From assembly GCA_902470035.1 (NCBI GenBank), contig CABREZ010000022.1:1-15984 (forward strand): a stretch of DNA of 15,984 nucleotides, read 5' to 3'. Position numbers and translations under genes: made by a program. Of this stretch, positions 1-6,871 are shown in pieces. The notes beneath the pieces were generated by a model. That model was not told the origin of the DNA and made no database searches. It worked only from the letters and a program-made list of their open reading frames with translations. Each line of letters starts with the position of its first letter. The stretch's first letter is position 1. Source of the DNA: an uncultured Streptococcus sp. (GTDB taxonomy: Bacteria > Bacillota > Bacilli > Lactobacillales > Streptococcaceae).

Positions 1-293
1 CCGAGTGATGGTTCCAATTCCACTTCTTCGACTTCGATCAAGTCTTTGCCAGCGTCAGTCAATTCTTTTTTGACGTCATCGTACAGACCCAAGTTGATCA
101 AGTTGTTCGACAAGAGTTTACCAATCAAGAACTCAGCTGAGATATAGTAAACTTTTTTCTTACCAGTATTTAATTTCTTTTGGGCACTTGCCTGCTTGGT
201 GTAATTAAGCAAAGCAATGTACAATTCTTCGTTTGAACATTCTGCAATTGTTTTTTGATGATGATCAATCACATATTTTTGTAATGATTCCAT
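1..293 (-). CDS. malP: Maltodextrin/glycogen phosphorylase, N-terminal 97 residues (cut by window end)
   Basis: This is the 5' end of an alpha-glucan phosphorylase gene (GT35 family), which releases glucose-1-phosphate from maltodextrin using phosphate and pyridoxal phosphate in the cytoplasm. The start is ATG at 293, preceded by AAGGAG about 10 nt upstream. The visible protein begins MESLQKYVIDHH and carries the conserved family segment YYISAEFLIGKLLSNNLINLG near residues 48-68. Family members are about 750 residues long, so only roughly the first eighth is here; the catalytic and PLP-binding parts lie beyond the left edge. It sits 42 nt downstream of malQ on the same strand and is almost certainly co-transcribed with it. 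The gene could also be called glgP; malP is preferred because of the mal context. Family assignment is secure, but intactness cannot be judged. Confidence 0.9.
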   Translation of the reverse strand, partial: MESLQKYVIDHHQKTIAECSNEELYIALLNYTKQASAQKKLNTGKKKVYYISAEFLIGKLLSNNLINLGLYDDVKKELTDAGKDLIEVEEVELEPSL

Positions 294-335
294 GGTTAAG
301 TGTCTCCTTGTGTTTTGATTAGATAGGGGGAAAGA

Positions 336-1868
336 TTATTTTTCTGCTTTTTTCGCTTCTTCTTTCACCAAGTCAGTATTTTCACGACGATAGATGGTTG
401 TGAAATCAAGCAATTCTTGCTCAACAGCCGGTGTCAATTGATCCGCTGTCATCCGCCATGACCAGTTTCCACCAAGAGTAGATGGGAAGTTCATACGAGC
501 TGAACCATCCAACTCTAGCAAGTCTTGCATGGTAGCGATAGCCATAAAGCTTACTGATGAGAAGACTGTACGAAGCATCGCATGTGGAACAGATTCGTAT
601 TCTTTCCGGTTGGTGTAACGAGCAAGGTACTCACGAGTTGGATCGTCGATTTCATTGCGGTACCATCCAAGAACCGTGTTGTTATCATGCGTTCCTGTGT
701 ACATAACAGAGTTGTTTGGCGCTAAGTGAGGGCTGTCAATACTTTCATCGTCAGGATTGAAGGCAAATTGAAGAATCTTCATGCCAGGGAAGCCTGTGCG
801 CTCACGAAGCTCGATAACTTCGTCAGTCATGAAGCCAAGGTCTTCTGCGATGATGTTCAAGTCACCGAGTTCTTCTTTCACAGCTGCAAAAAGTTTGTAG
901 CCCGGGCCTTTAACCCATTTACCTGGTGCTGCTGTATCAGAACCAGCTGGGATTTCCCAATAAGATTCGAAACCACGGAAATGGTCGATCCGCACGATGT
1001 CATAGATCTTGAAGCTTTCACGCAAGCGTTCAACCCACCATTTATAACCATCTTTGTCCATTGCATCCCAGTCATAGATTGGATTTCCCCAAAGCTGACC
1101 AGTTGCTGAGAATTCATCTGGTGGGCATCCTGCAATGCAGGTTGCTTTCCCATTTTCATCTGTTTTAAAGAGGTGTGGATTTGCCCACATATCGCTTGAA
1201 TCTTCCGCTACGTAGATTGGCATGTCCCCTACGATTTCAATATGGTTGTCGTTAGCGTATGCTTTCAATTTCAACCATTGTTTAAAGAAGAAATACTGTG
1301 TTACTCGATGGTAAGTCAATTTATCTTCCAATTGAGCGCGGTAAGAGGCAAGGGCTTCCGGTTGACGTGCACGAATCGCCGCATCTGGCCATTCTGTCCA
1401 TGCTTTTAATTCAAAGTGCTCTTTAATAGCCATGTATTCTGCGAACAATTCCAACCAAGTTGCATTTTGCTCTGCAAAACGGCTGAAATCATCCAAATCA
1501 CCGTTTTCGATAAAAGCTTTAACTGCTTTTTCTAGAAGGGGACGACGTTGTTCGAAGATCTTCGCATAGTCTACTTCTATTGGATCTTGACCAAAATCAA
1601 CACCTTCAACATCAGATGTATCCAAGAGCCCTTGCTCGATCAAGAGATCGAAGTCAATAAAGTGGGTGTTACCCGCAAAAGCTGAGAAAGATTGATATGG
1701 AGAATCTCCATAACTGGTTGTTCCGAGAGGCAAAATTTGCCAATACCGTTGCTTGGTACGAACGAGGAAATCCACAAAATCGTAGGCTGATTGGCCAAAC
1801 GAACCGATTCCATACTTCCCAGGCAAGGATGAAATGTGCATCAAGACACCACTTTGGCGTTTTTTCAT
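336..1868 (-). CDS. malQ: 4-alpha-glucanotransferase (amylomaltase, GH77)
   Basis: MalQ transfers 1,4-glucan chains between maltodextrins, making longer chains that MalP can phosphorolyse and releasing glucose. Visible GH77 motifs, numbered from ATG 1868, are HISSLPG near 11-17, the donor-site segment SYGDSPYQSFSAFAGN near 52-67, VGDMPIYV near 213-220, VRIDHFRG with the nucleophile Asp295, IAEDLG with the acid/base Glu342, and GTHDNN with Asp395. The protein is 510 residues, usual for the family. The frame extends four codons upstream to a GTG at 1880, but ATG 1868 (MKKRQSG) has AAGGTGG 8 nt upstream and matches the N-terminus I recall for pneumococcal MalQ. It is first in a leftward malQ-malP transcript, with a long leader from the promoter at 2071-2099. 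No key residue is missing. Confidence 0.96.
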   Translation of the reverse strand: MKKRQSGVLMHISSLPGKYGIGSFGQSAYDFVDFLVRTKQRYWQILPLGTTSYGDSPYQSFSAFAGNTHFIDFDLLIEQGLLDTSDVEGVDFGQDPIEVDYAKIFEQRRPLLEKAVKAFIENGDLDDFSRFAEQNATWLELFAEYMAIKEHFELKAWTEWPDAAIRARQPEALASYRAQLEDKLTYHRVTQYFFFKQWLKLKAYANDNHIEIVGDMPIYVAEDSSDMWANPHLFKTDENGKATCIAGCPPDEFSATGQLWGNPIYDWDAMDKDGYKWWVERLRESFKIYDIVRIDHFRGFESYWEIPAGSDTAAPGKWVKGPGYKLFAAVKEELGDLNIIAEDLGFMTDEVIELRERTGFPGMKILQFAFNPDDESIDSPHLAPNNSVMYTGTHDNNTVLGWYRNEIDDPTREYLARYTNRKEYESVPHAMLRTVFSSVSFMAIATMQDLLELDGSARMNFPSTLGGNWSWRMTADQLTPAVEQELLDFTTIYRRENTDLVKEEAKKAEK

Positions 1869-2044
1869 TGAGGGTACCACCTTTAGTTTAATATTTTTTG
1901 TTTCAAAGAAAAATAGACGAATCTTCTACACTGTTTCTGATCCAACTCCGACTCTCAGAAAGAATAGAAGAAGCCCAGCCATCAGACATAGAACTGAATT
2001 TAACCTATTTATAAATGACTCTAGGTCATCTTTATGCAACGTCC

Positions 2045-2060
2045 AAGGAAAACGTTTGCG
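2045..2060. promoter_or_regulatory. Putative MalR operator at the malQ promoter
   Basis: AAGGAAAACGTTTGCG contains the CG-centred near-palindrome AAACGTTT typical of LacI/GalR-family operators. It lies just downstream of the expected malQ start of transcription. The first 14 bases (AAGGAAAACGTTTG) are repeated exactly at 2274-2287, just downstream of the malX start. Conservation at both promoters, with malR encoded nearby, points to MalR. It matches the CcpA cre consensus only imperfectly (two mismatches at conserved positions). Confidence 0.7.
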
Positions 2061-2070
2061 TTACGTGTCC

Positions 2071-2099
2071 ATTATAAAGTATTCCTGCAGTTTATGCAA
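2071..2099 (-). promoter_or_regulatory. malQP promoter (sigma-A type)
   Basis: On the minus strand, TTGCAT (2099-2094) is followed by a 17-nt spacer and a perfect TATAAT (2076-2071). Transcription should begin near 2064, immediately before the operator at 2045-2060. The -10 and the spacing are ideal, while the -35 differs from consensus at two positions. Confidence 0.8.
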
Positions 2100-2235
2100 G
2101 AGGTTTCCTAAACTTTTATGATTTTTTCTGTATCTTAACCCCACGCCTAGTTTATCCTTTTCTCATTTTCTTGTCAACTATTTGTGTGTATATAATAGAA
2201 GATAAAAAAATTTTAAAAATTTTTGCACAAAGAGC

Positions 2236-2250
2236 TTGCAAACGTTTTCT
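2236..2250 (+). promoter_or_regulatory. CcpA catabolite-responsive element (cre) at malX
   Basis: TTGCAAACGTTTTCT fits every fixed position of the Gram-positive cre consensus WTGNAANCGNWNNCW. It overlaps the malX -35 hexamer, a position at which bound CcpA would block RNA polymerase when a preferred sugar is present. The match is seen directly; the binding is inferred. MalR and CcpA sites look alike, so MalR could also bind here. Confidence 0.75.
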
Positions 2251-2264
2251 CCCTGTGATATACT
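2236..2264 (+). promoter_or_regulatory. malX(CD) promoter (sigma-A type, extended -10)
   Basis: TTGCAA (2236-2241), a 17-nt spacer and TATACT (2259-2264) form a good promoter, with TG one base before the -10 (extended -10). Transcription should start near 2271. The -35 is embedded in the cre site, and two operator-like sequences follow the start, so the promoter appears to answer both to CcpA and to a local LacI-family repressor. Confidence 0.8.
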
Positions 2265-2273
2265 ATTCGTGTT

Positions 2274-2301
2274 AAGGAAAACGTTTGTCTAAAACGTTTT
2301 C
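2274..2301. promoter_or_regulatory. Putative tandem MalR operators downstream of the malX start
   Basis: Two AACGTT-centred near-palindromes lie 13 bp apart, centre to centre: AAGGAAAACGTTTG (2274-2287) and TAAAACGTTTTC (2290-2301), the latter containing the perfect palindrome AAAACGTTTT. They cover roughly +4 to +31 of the malX transcript, a typical roadblock or occlusion position. The first is identical over 14 bases to the malQ operator at 2045-2058. Confidence 0.7.
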
Positions 2302-2341
2302 AACTAATAATCTTATTTTTATTCTTTAGGAGGAATAAATC

Positions 2342-3598
2342 ATGAAACGCACAATTCTTCGAAGCGCTGCTGTACTTGGTACAGTTGGATTCGCATCACT
2401 TCTTTTGGTAGCTTGTGGAGGCAAAAAAGACGACTCTGCTGCTTCTGAAAACGAGTTGACAGTATACGTTGACAATGGTTACAAAGCCTATATGGAAGAA
2501 GCTGCGAAAGCTTTTGAAAAAGAAAGTGGAACAAAAGTAACTATCAAGACAGGTGACGCTCTTGGTGGATTGGACAAATTGTCTCTTGACAACCAATCTG
2601 GTAAAGCTCCAGACGTTATGATGGCACCATACGACCGCGTAGGTGGACTTGGTAACGACGGTCAATTGGCTGAAGTGACATTGAACAAAGACAGCAAGAC
2701 TGACAAAACAACTGAATCACTTGTAACAAACGGTGGTAAAGTATACGGTGCACCAGCTGTTATCGAAACATTGGTTCTTTACTACAACAAAGACCTCTTG
2801 CAAGAAGCTCCAAAAACATTTGGTGAACTTGAAGAATTGGCAAAAGATAGCAAGTATGACTTCGCTGGCGAAGCTGGTAAAAACACAGCCTTCCTTGCTG
2901 ACTGGACTAACTTCTACTATGCATATGGTCTCCTTTCAGGTAACGGTGGATATGTCTTCGGTAAAGATGGTACAGATCCAAAAGACGTTGGTTTGAACAA
3001 CCAAGGTGCTATTGATGGTATCGAATACGCGAAAACTTGGTATGCTAAATGGCCTAAAGGATTGCAAGACACTAAAGGTGCTGCAAACTTCATCCAAACT
3101 CAATTCCAAGAAGGTAAGACAGCTGCCATCATCGATGGTCCATGGAAAGCATCTTCATTGAAAGAAGCAAAAGTAAACTACGGTGTAGCAACTATCCCTA
3201 CTCTTCCAAACGGAAAAGCATACTCTGCCTTCGGTGGTGGTAAAGCTTGGGTTATCCCTGCAGGTGCTAACCACCCTGAAGCAGCTCAAAAATTCGTAGA
3301 CTTCTTGACTTCAACTGATCAACAAAAAGCTTTCTACGATAAGACGAACGAAGTGCCAGCTAACACAGAAGCTCGTGAGTACGCTGTTGGTAAAAACGAT
3401 GAGTTGACAACTGCCGTTGTTAACCAGTTTGAAAATGCACAACCAATGCCAAACATCTCTGAAATGAGTACTGTTTGGGATCCAGCTGCAACTATGCTCT
3501 TCGACGCTGTAAGTGGTAAGAAATCTGCTAAAGATGCCGCTGACGATGCTGTGAAATTAATCAAAGAAACTATCGAACAAAAATTCGGTGGCAAGTAA
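2342..3598 (+). CDS. malX: Maltodextrin ABC transporter substrate-binding lipoprotein
   Basis: MalX is the extracellular, membrane-anchored receptor that captures maltodextrin for the MalCD permease. The 418-residue protein begins with a lipoprotein signal peptide: basic MKRTILR, a hydrophobic stretch to about residue 22, and the lipobox LVAC with the lipidated Cys25. The rest is a family 1 solute-binding domain, with features such as KVTIKTGDALGGLDKL near 55-70 and the VIETLVLYYNKDLL region near 140-153. The start is fixed by AGGAGG 8 nt upstream. Codons look biased toward GGT, GCT and AAA, consistent with high expression. It heads malX-malC-malD; a stem-loop without a T-run separates it from malC. 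No ATPase gene follows, so the transporter probably borrows a shared ATPase encoded elsewhere (MsmK in related streptococci). Confidence 0.95.
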   Translation: MKRTILRSAAVLGTVGFASLLLVACGGKKDDSAASENELTVYVDNGYKAYMEEAAKAFEKESGTKVTIKTGDALGGLDKLSLDNQSGKAPDVMMAPYDRVGGLGNDGQLAEVTLNKDSKTDKTTESLVTNGGKVYGAPAVIETLVLYYNKDLLQEAPKTFGELEELAKDSKYDFAGEAGKNTAFLADWTNFYYAYGLLSGNGGYVFGKDGTDPKDVGLNNQGAIDGIEYAKTWYAKWPKGLQDTKGAANFIQTQFQEGKTAAIIDGPWKASSLKEAKVNYGVATIPTLPNGKAYSAFGGGKAWVIPAGANHPEAAQKFVDFLTSTDQQKAFYDKTNEVPANTEAREYAVGKNDELTTAVVNQFENAQPMPNISEMSTVWDPAATMLFDAVSGKKSAKDAADDAVKLIKETIEQKFGGK

Positions 3599-3610
3599 TA
3601 CAGTTCCCAA

Positions 3611-3635
3611 GGGGCTGGGAGTGTTTCCCAGCCTT
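3611..3635 (+). terminator. Intercistronic stem-loop between malX and malC (attenuator or mRNA stabiliser)
   Basis: GGCTGGGA (3613-3620) pairs with TCCCAGCC (3626-3633) around a 5-nt loop, extendable by two G-U pairs. Only a short TTT follows, so it is a poor intrinsic terminator. Between a binding-protein gene and its permease genes, such hairpins usually protect the upstream mRNA or allow partial read-through, giving more binding protein than permease. That role is inferred. Confidence 0.65.
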
Positions 3636-3679
3636 TCGCTGTGATGTGACCTCTGGCCACTCACTTATAAGGAGTCGAT

Positions 3680-4975
3680 ATGGAAACACAACAAAATCCA
3701 AAAAAGGCAATGTGGTTATCCCTCATTCCTGGCTTGGGACAAATCTATAACAAACAGAAAGCAAAAGGATATATCTTCCTCGGTGTAACACTTGTCTTTC
3801 TTGCTTACTTTTTCGGTATTGGTTTGGAGGAATTGTCCAAACTCGTTACCCTCGGTACTGTCCGTGGAAAAGATAATTCTCTTTTTATCTTGATTCGTGG
3901 TGCCTTCCACTTAATTATCACCGTTGTTTATTTGATGTTCTACGCCTTGAATATCAATGATGCGGGTACTGTAGCTAAGCGGATTAATAATGGTATTCGA
4001 GTGCCGAAGACCCTAAAAGAGATGGTGAATGCTATCTATGAAAATGGCTTCCCCTATCTCTTAATCATCCCTTCTTATATTGCCATGACCTTTGCAATCA
4101 TCTTCCCTGTTTTGGTTACCTTGATGATTGCCTTTACCAACTACGACTTTAAGCATACTGCTCGCTTTACGCTCCTTGATTGGATCGGACTTCAAAACTT
4201 CACCAACATGTGGACTTTAAGTACCTTCCGTTCTGCCTTTACATCTGTATTGGGCTGGACCTTGATTTGGGCCTTGGCAGCTTCAACACTTCAAATCGTC
4301 CTTGGTATCCTAACGGCCATTATTTCCAACCAACCATTCATTAAAGGAAAACGCATCTTCGGTGTTATCTTCCTTCTTCCTTGGGCGGTTCCTGCCTTCA
4401 TTACAATCTTGACCTTCTCAAACATGTTCAACGATAGTATCGGGGCCATCAATGCGCAAGTCCTTCCGCTCTTTGCGAAAATTTTCCCATTCTTGGATGG
4501 GGTTCTCATTCCTTGGAAAACAGATCCTACTTGGACGAAAATTGCTTTGATTATGATGCAAGGTTGGCTCGGCTTCCCTTACATTTACGTCTTGACACTC
4601 GGAATCTTGCAATCTATTCCAAACGACCTTTACGAAGCAGCCTATATTGATGGAGCGAACGCTTGGCAAAAATTCCGCAATATTACCTTCCCAATGATTT
4701 TGGCGGTTGCGGCACCAACGCTCATCAGCCAATACACCTTCAACTTTAACAACTTCTCCATTATCTACCTCTTTAACGATGGTGGACCTGGATCTGTTGG
4801 AGGAAATGCTGGTTCGACAGATATCTTGATTTCTTGGATCTATAAATTGACAACGAACTCATCACCTCAATACTCAATGGCTGCTGCGGTTACGTTGATT
4901 ATCTCTCTGATTGTCATCTCGATCTCGATGATTGCCTTCAAGAAACTGCACGCATTTGATATGGAGGATGTGTAA
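3680..4975 (+). CDS. malC: Maltodextrin ABC transporter permease (MalF type)
   Basis: This is one of two integral membrane subunits that form the maltodextrin channel. The 431-residue protein has an N-terminal extension with the short hydrophobic segment WLSLIPGLGQIYNKQKAKGY (12-31) and two helices near 31-48 and 72-90, before the conserved permease core of about six helices. The EAA loop that docks the ATPase is visible as EAAYIDGANAWQKFRNITFP at 319-338. The start ATG has AAGGAG 5 nt upstream. The length fits MalF/MalC proteins of Gram-positive bacteria. It follows malX by 81 nt, interrupted by a stem-loop, and its stop lies 1 nt before the malD ATG, so malC and malD are probably translated together. 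Confidence 0.95.
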   Translation: METQQNPKKAMWLSLIPGLGQIYNKQKAKGYIFLGVTLVFLAYFFGIGLEELSKLVTLGTVRGKDNSLFILIRGAFHLIITVVYLMFYALNINDAGTVAKRINNGIRVPKTLKEMVNAIYENGFPYLLIIPSYIAMTFAIIFPVLVTLMIAFTNYDFKHTARFTLLDWIGLQNFTNMWTLSTFRSAFTSVLGWTLIWALAASTLQIVLGILTAIISNQPFIKGKRIFGVIFLLPWAVPAFITILTFSNMFNDSIGAINAQVLPLFAKIFPFLDGVLIPWKTDPTWTKIALIMMQGWLGFPYIYVLTLGILQSIPNDLYEAAYIDGANAWQKFRNITFPMILAVAAPTLISQYTFNFNNFSIIYLFNDGGPGSVGGNAGSTDILISWIYKLTTNSSPQYSMAAAVTLIISLIVISISMIAFKKLHAFDMEDV

Positions 4976-4976
4976 A

Positions 4977-5819
4977 ATGAAAAATTCAGTTCAATTTAAA
5001 CGCCGCCTGAATCATTTCTTGACTTACCTCTACTTGGTTGTCCTTTCCATCATCATCATCTATCCCTTGTTGATTACGGTTCTTTCAGCCTTCAAAACGG
5101 GTAACGTCAGTGCCTTTACGCTTGATTTCAGTGGCAGTCTCAGCTTTGATAACTTCCAAAAACTCTTTACGGATACCCTATATGGTACTTGGTATCTCAA
5201 CACCTTGATTATCGCCATTATTACCATGGTTGCTCAAACATCCATCATTACCTTGGCAGGGTATGCTTACAGCCGCTACAACTTCTTGGCTCGTAAGCAA
5301 AGTTTGGTCTTCTTCTTGATTATCCAAATGGTCCCTACCATGGCTGCTTTGACTGCCTTCTTCGTTATGGCTCTTATGTTGAATGCCTTGAACCACAGTT
5401 GGTTCCTGATCTTCCTCTATGTCGGTGGGGGGATCCCAATGAACGCATGGTTGATGAAGGGTTACTTCGATACAGTCCCAATTTCACTTGATGAATCTGC
5501 AAAATTGGATGGTGCTGGACACTTCCGTCGCTTCTGGCAAATCGTCCTTCCATTGGTTCGCCCAATGATTGCGGTCCAAGCTCTTTGGGCCTTCATGGGA
5601 CCTTTTGGAGACTACATCTTGTCTAAATTCTTGCTTCGCGATGAAATCAATTACACGGTAGCTGTTGGTCTTCAAACCTTTATCAGCGACCAAAAAAATC
5701 AAAAGATTGCCTTCTTTGCGGCAGGTGCGATTCTGATTGCAGTCCCAATCTGTGTGCTGTTCTTCTTCCTTCAAAAGAACTTTGTTTCAGGCTTGACAGC
5801 TGGTGGGGATAAAGGATAA
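4977..5819 (+). CDS. malD: Maltodextrin ABC transporter permease (MalG type)
   Basis: This is the second membrane subunit of the maltodextrin importer. At 280 residues it has the MalG layout: one helix near 13-36, a periplasm-side loop, and about five helices in the binding-protein-dependent transport domain (about 70-270). Its ATPase-docking EAA-like loop reads DESAKLDGAGHFRRFWQIVLP (172-192). The open frame extends upstream to 4932 inside malC, but ATG 4977 (MKNSVQFKRRL) is preferred. It has GGAGG 9 nt upstream, starts 1 nt after the malC stop, and gives the 280-residue length I recall for pneumococcal MalD. It ends the malXCD set; no ATP-binding protein gene follows. Confidence 0.95.
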   Translation: MKNSVQFKRRLNHFLTYLYLVVLSIIIIYPLLITVLSAFKTGNVSAFTLDFSGSLSFDNFQKLFTDTLYGTWYLNTLIIAIITMVAQTSIITLAGYAYSRYNFLARKQSLVFFLIIQMVPTMAALTAFFVMALMLNALNHSWFLIFLYVGGGIPMNAWLMKGYFDTVPISLDESAKLDGAGHFRRFWQIVLPLVRPMIAVQALWAFMGPFGDYILSKFLLRDEINYTVAVGLQTFISDQKNQKIAFFAAGAILIAVPICVLFFFLQKNFVSGLTAGGDKG

Positions 5820-5915
5820 AATAAATTTTTCTACAACTTTCCAGCTATGATGAAAAGGATGAGATCTCCTCTCGTACTTTTCTCCCAGTCACATAAATTT
5901 TATCTTTAAGGAAAG

Positions 5916-5973
5916 GATGGGAGTGGGACAAGGGTAGCAAGTTGATTGATTTGCTACCGGTCTCTCTCCCATC
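5916..5973 (+). terminator. Large nested hairpin after malD
   Basis: The outer arms GATGGGAG (5916-5923) and CTCCCATC (5966-5973) enclose inner arms GGTAGCAA (5933-5940) and TTGCTACC (5951-5958) around a 10-nt loop. Only TTT follows the outer arm, so termination would be incomplete. It probably marks the end or attenuation point of the malXCD transcript. The GGGAGTGGGACA segment resembles, from memory, hairpin repeats scattered between genes in streptococcal genomes, but this was not searched. Confidence 0.5.
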
Positions 5974-5974
5974 T

Positions 5975-6002
5975 TTGGTTAAGGATAAAATCTTGTTATG
6001 CT
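5975..6002 (+). promoter_or_regulatory. Possible malA-malR-pulA promoter
   Basis: TTGGTT (5975-5980), a 16-nt spacer and TATGCT (5997-6002), with TG one base before the -10, form a plausible extended -10 promoter in the 228-base gap between malD and malA. No AACGTT-type operator is seen here, so this transcript may not be under direct MalR or CcpA control. The gap otherwise holds only the hairpin at 5916-5973 and no convincing small gene. Confidence 0.45.
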
Positions 6003-6047
6003 CTCCATACAAGGGAAATCCATCCCGGAGATTAGAAAGGTCTCTTC

Positions 6048-6860
6048 ATGCCCTATCCATTTAATTATTTTTCCAGCCTTTTTCAGGTAAGAAAAGCCTT
6101 TGCCAACCGCAAACAACTCAACTGGTTCCAAATGATCTTTACCTCACTCTTTCTTCTTTCCTTGACCCTGATTCCTGTTGCCGTTCAAAATGCGGAATTA
6201 CAGACCTACCCCTTAACCACCTTTGTTAGCGATGTCTTTGATCCCTTAACAGAGGATGTTATGAAGGACTTGAAAGAAAATGTCCGTATTGAACAGCAAG
6301 AACTAGTCTATAACAGTCATTTTGGAGTTCATAAGAACAAAGCTGGCCATGTGATCATTGGTCATCACGAAGGGACTTCATTAGGTGAAAAATTAACCCT
6401 CTATTTCGATAAGACCCAACTAGTGATCAGCAGAGAAAATAAAGAACTTGCAAGCATTCCTTATCAGGCAATCAATCAAAAGAGTCTTGAAAACAAAGAT
6501 GCTTTAAGCCAAGCCATTTCCAAAGATTGGTTCCAAGCCAATCGATTGGCAGTTAGTCTCTTCCTCGTCCTCTTCTCAGGTTTCTTATCTGCTGTGAATT
6601 TTGCCATTTTAGTATTTGGAGCTTCCTTCTTCCTCTTCTTGACACGGAAGTCACGTCTCTTCTCTTTAAAGACTTTCAAAGAATGCTTCAATTTCACCAT
6701 CAACTGTCTTGGATTGCCTATTCTTGCGAGCGTCCTGATCAGTTTATTGTTCCACCAAGTCTTTACGACAACCATCTTGATCCAAAATATCCTATTTGTC
6801 TTATTCCTCGCACTTGCTTTCTATAAGACTCATTTCCGGGATCCAGATTACAAACCTTAG
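6048..6860 (+). CDS. malA: MalA-type membrane protein of unknown function (DUF1189-like)
   Basis: This 270-residue protein sits where malA sits in the pneumococcal locus and looks like the DUF1189 membrane family. What is visible is a basic N-terminus with one hydrophobic helix near 27-47, a soluble segment of about 115 residues (50-165) likely outside the membrane, and then four hydrophobic stretches near 166-182, 183-199, 216-235 and 241-260. No enzymatic motif is apparent. The start ATG is preceded by AGAAAGG 7 nt upstream. It is followed by malR after 11 nt, so the two are surely co-transcribed. The family's biochemical role is not known to me; linkage to maltodextrin use rests on context alone. 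Confidence 0.85.
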   Translation: MPYPFNYFSSLFQVRKAFANRKQLNWFQMIFTSLFLLSLTLIPVAVQNAELQTYPLTTFVSDVFDPLTEDVMKDLKENVRIEQQELVYNSHFGVHKNKAGHVIIGHHEGTSLGEKLTLYFDKTQLVISRENKELASIPYQAINQKSLENKDALSQAISKDWFQANRLAVSLFLVLFSGFLSAVNFAILVFGASFFLFLTRKSRLFSLKTFKECFNFTINCLGLPILASVLISLLFHQVFTTTILIQNILFVLFLALAFYKTHFRDPDYKP

Positions 6861-6871
6861 GGAGGTCCTTT

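Larger units (their letters stand above)
1869..2341. other. malQ/malX divergent control region (473 bases)
   Basis: This gap holds two back-to-back promoters, their operators and two leaders. Leftward, the malQ promoter (2071-2099) gives an untranslated leader of about 195 nt. That leader contains a small inverted repeat (ATGAC/GTCAT near 2020-2035) and ends in a GGTGGTACC segment just before malQ. Rightward, the malX promoter (2236-2264) gives a leader of about 70 nt with an AGGAGG ribosome binding site 8 nt before the malX ATG. A and T tracts at about 2203-2225 lie just upstream of the malX -35 and could act as an UP element. I see no convincing small gene in the gap. Confidence 0.8.

Noticed and set aside
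726..1159. Open frames of 90-130 codons on both strands inside malQ
   Set aside because: They overlap a gene with all GH77 motifs in place, lack good ribosome binding sites and have low-complexity, odd compositions; they are shadow frames.
1869..1890. True T-box riboswitch controlling malQ
   Set aside because: Only the GGTGGTACC core resembles a T-box; no Stem I, specifier loop or terminator pair is visible, and sugar genes are not usual T-box targets. Kept only as a low-interest observation.
1834..2121. Possible 95-codon gene in the malQ/malX control region, plus strand
   Set aside because: It starts inside malQ, runs through the malQ promoter and operator, and its translation looks like random sequence.
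5849..5911. 20-codon reading frame between malD and malA
   Set aside because: Too short, with no clear ribosome binding site and no membrane or peptide-processing features.
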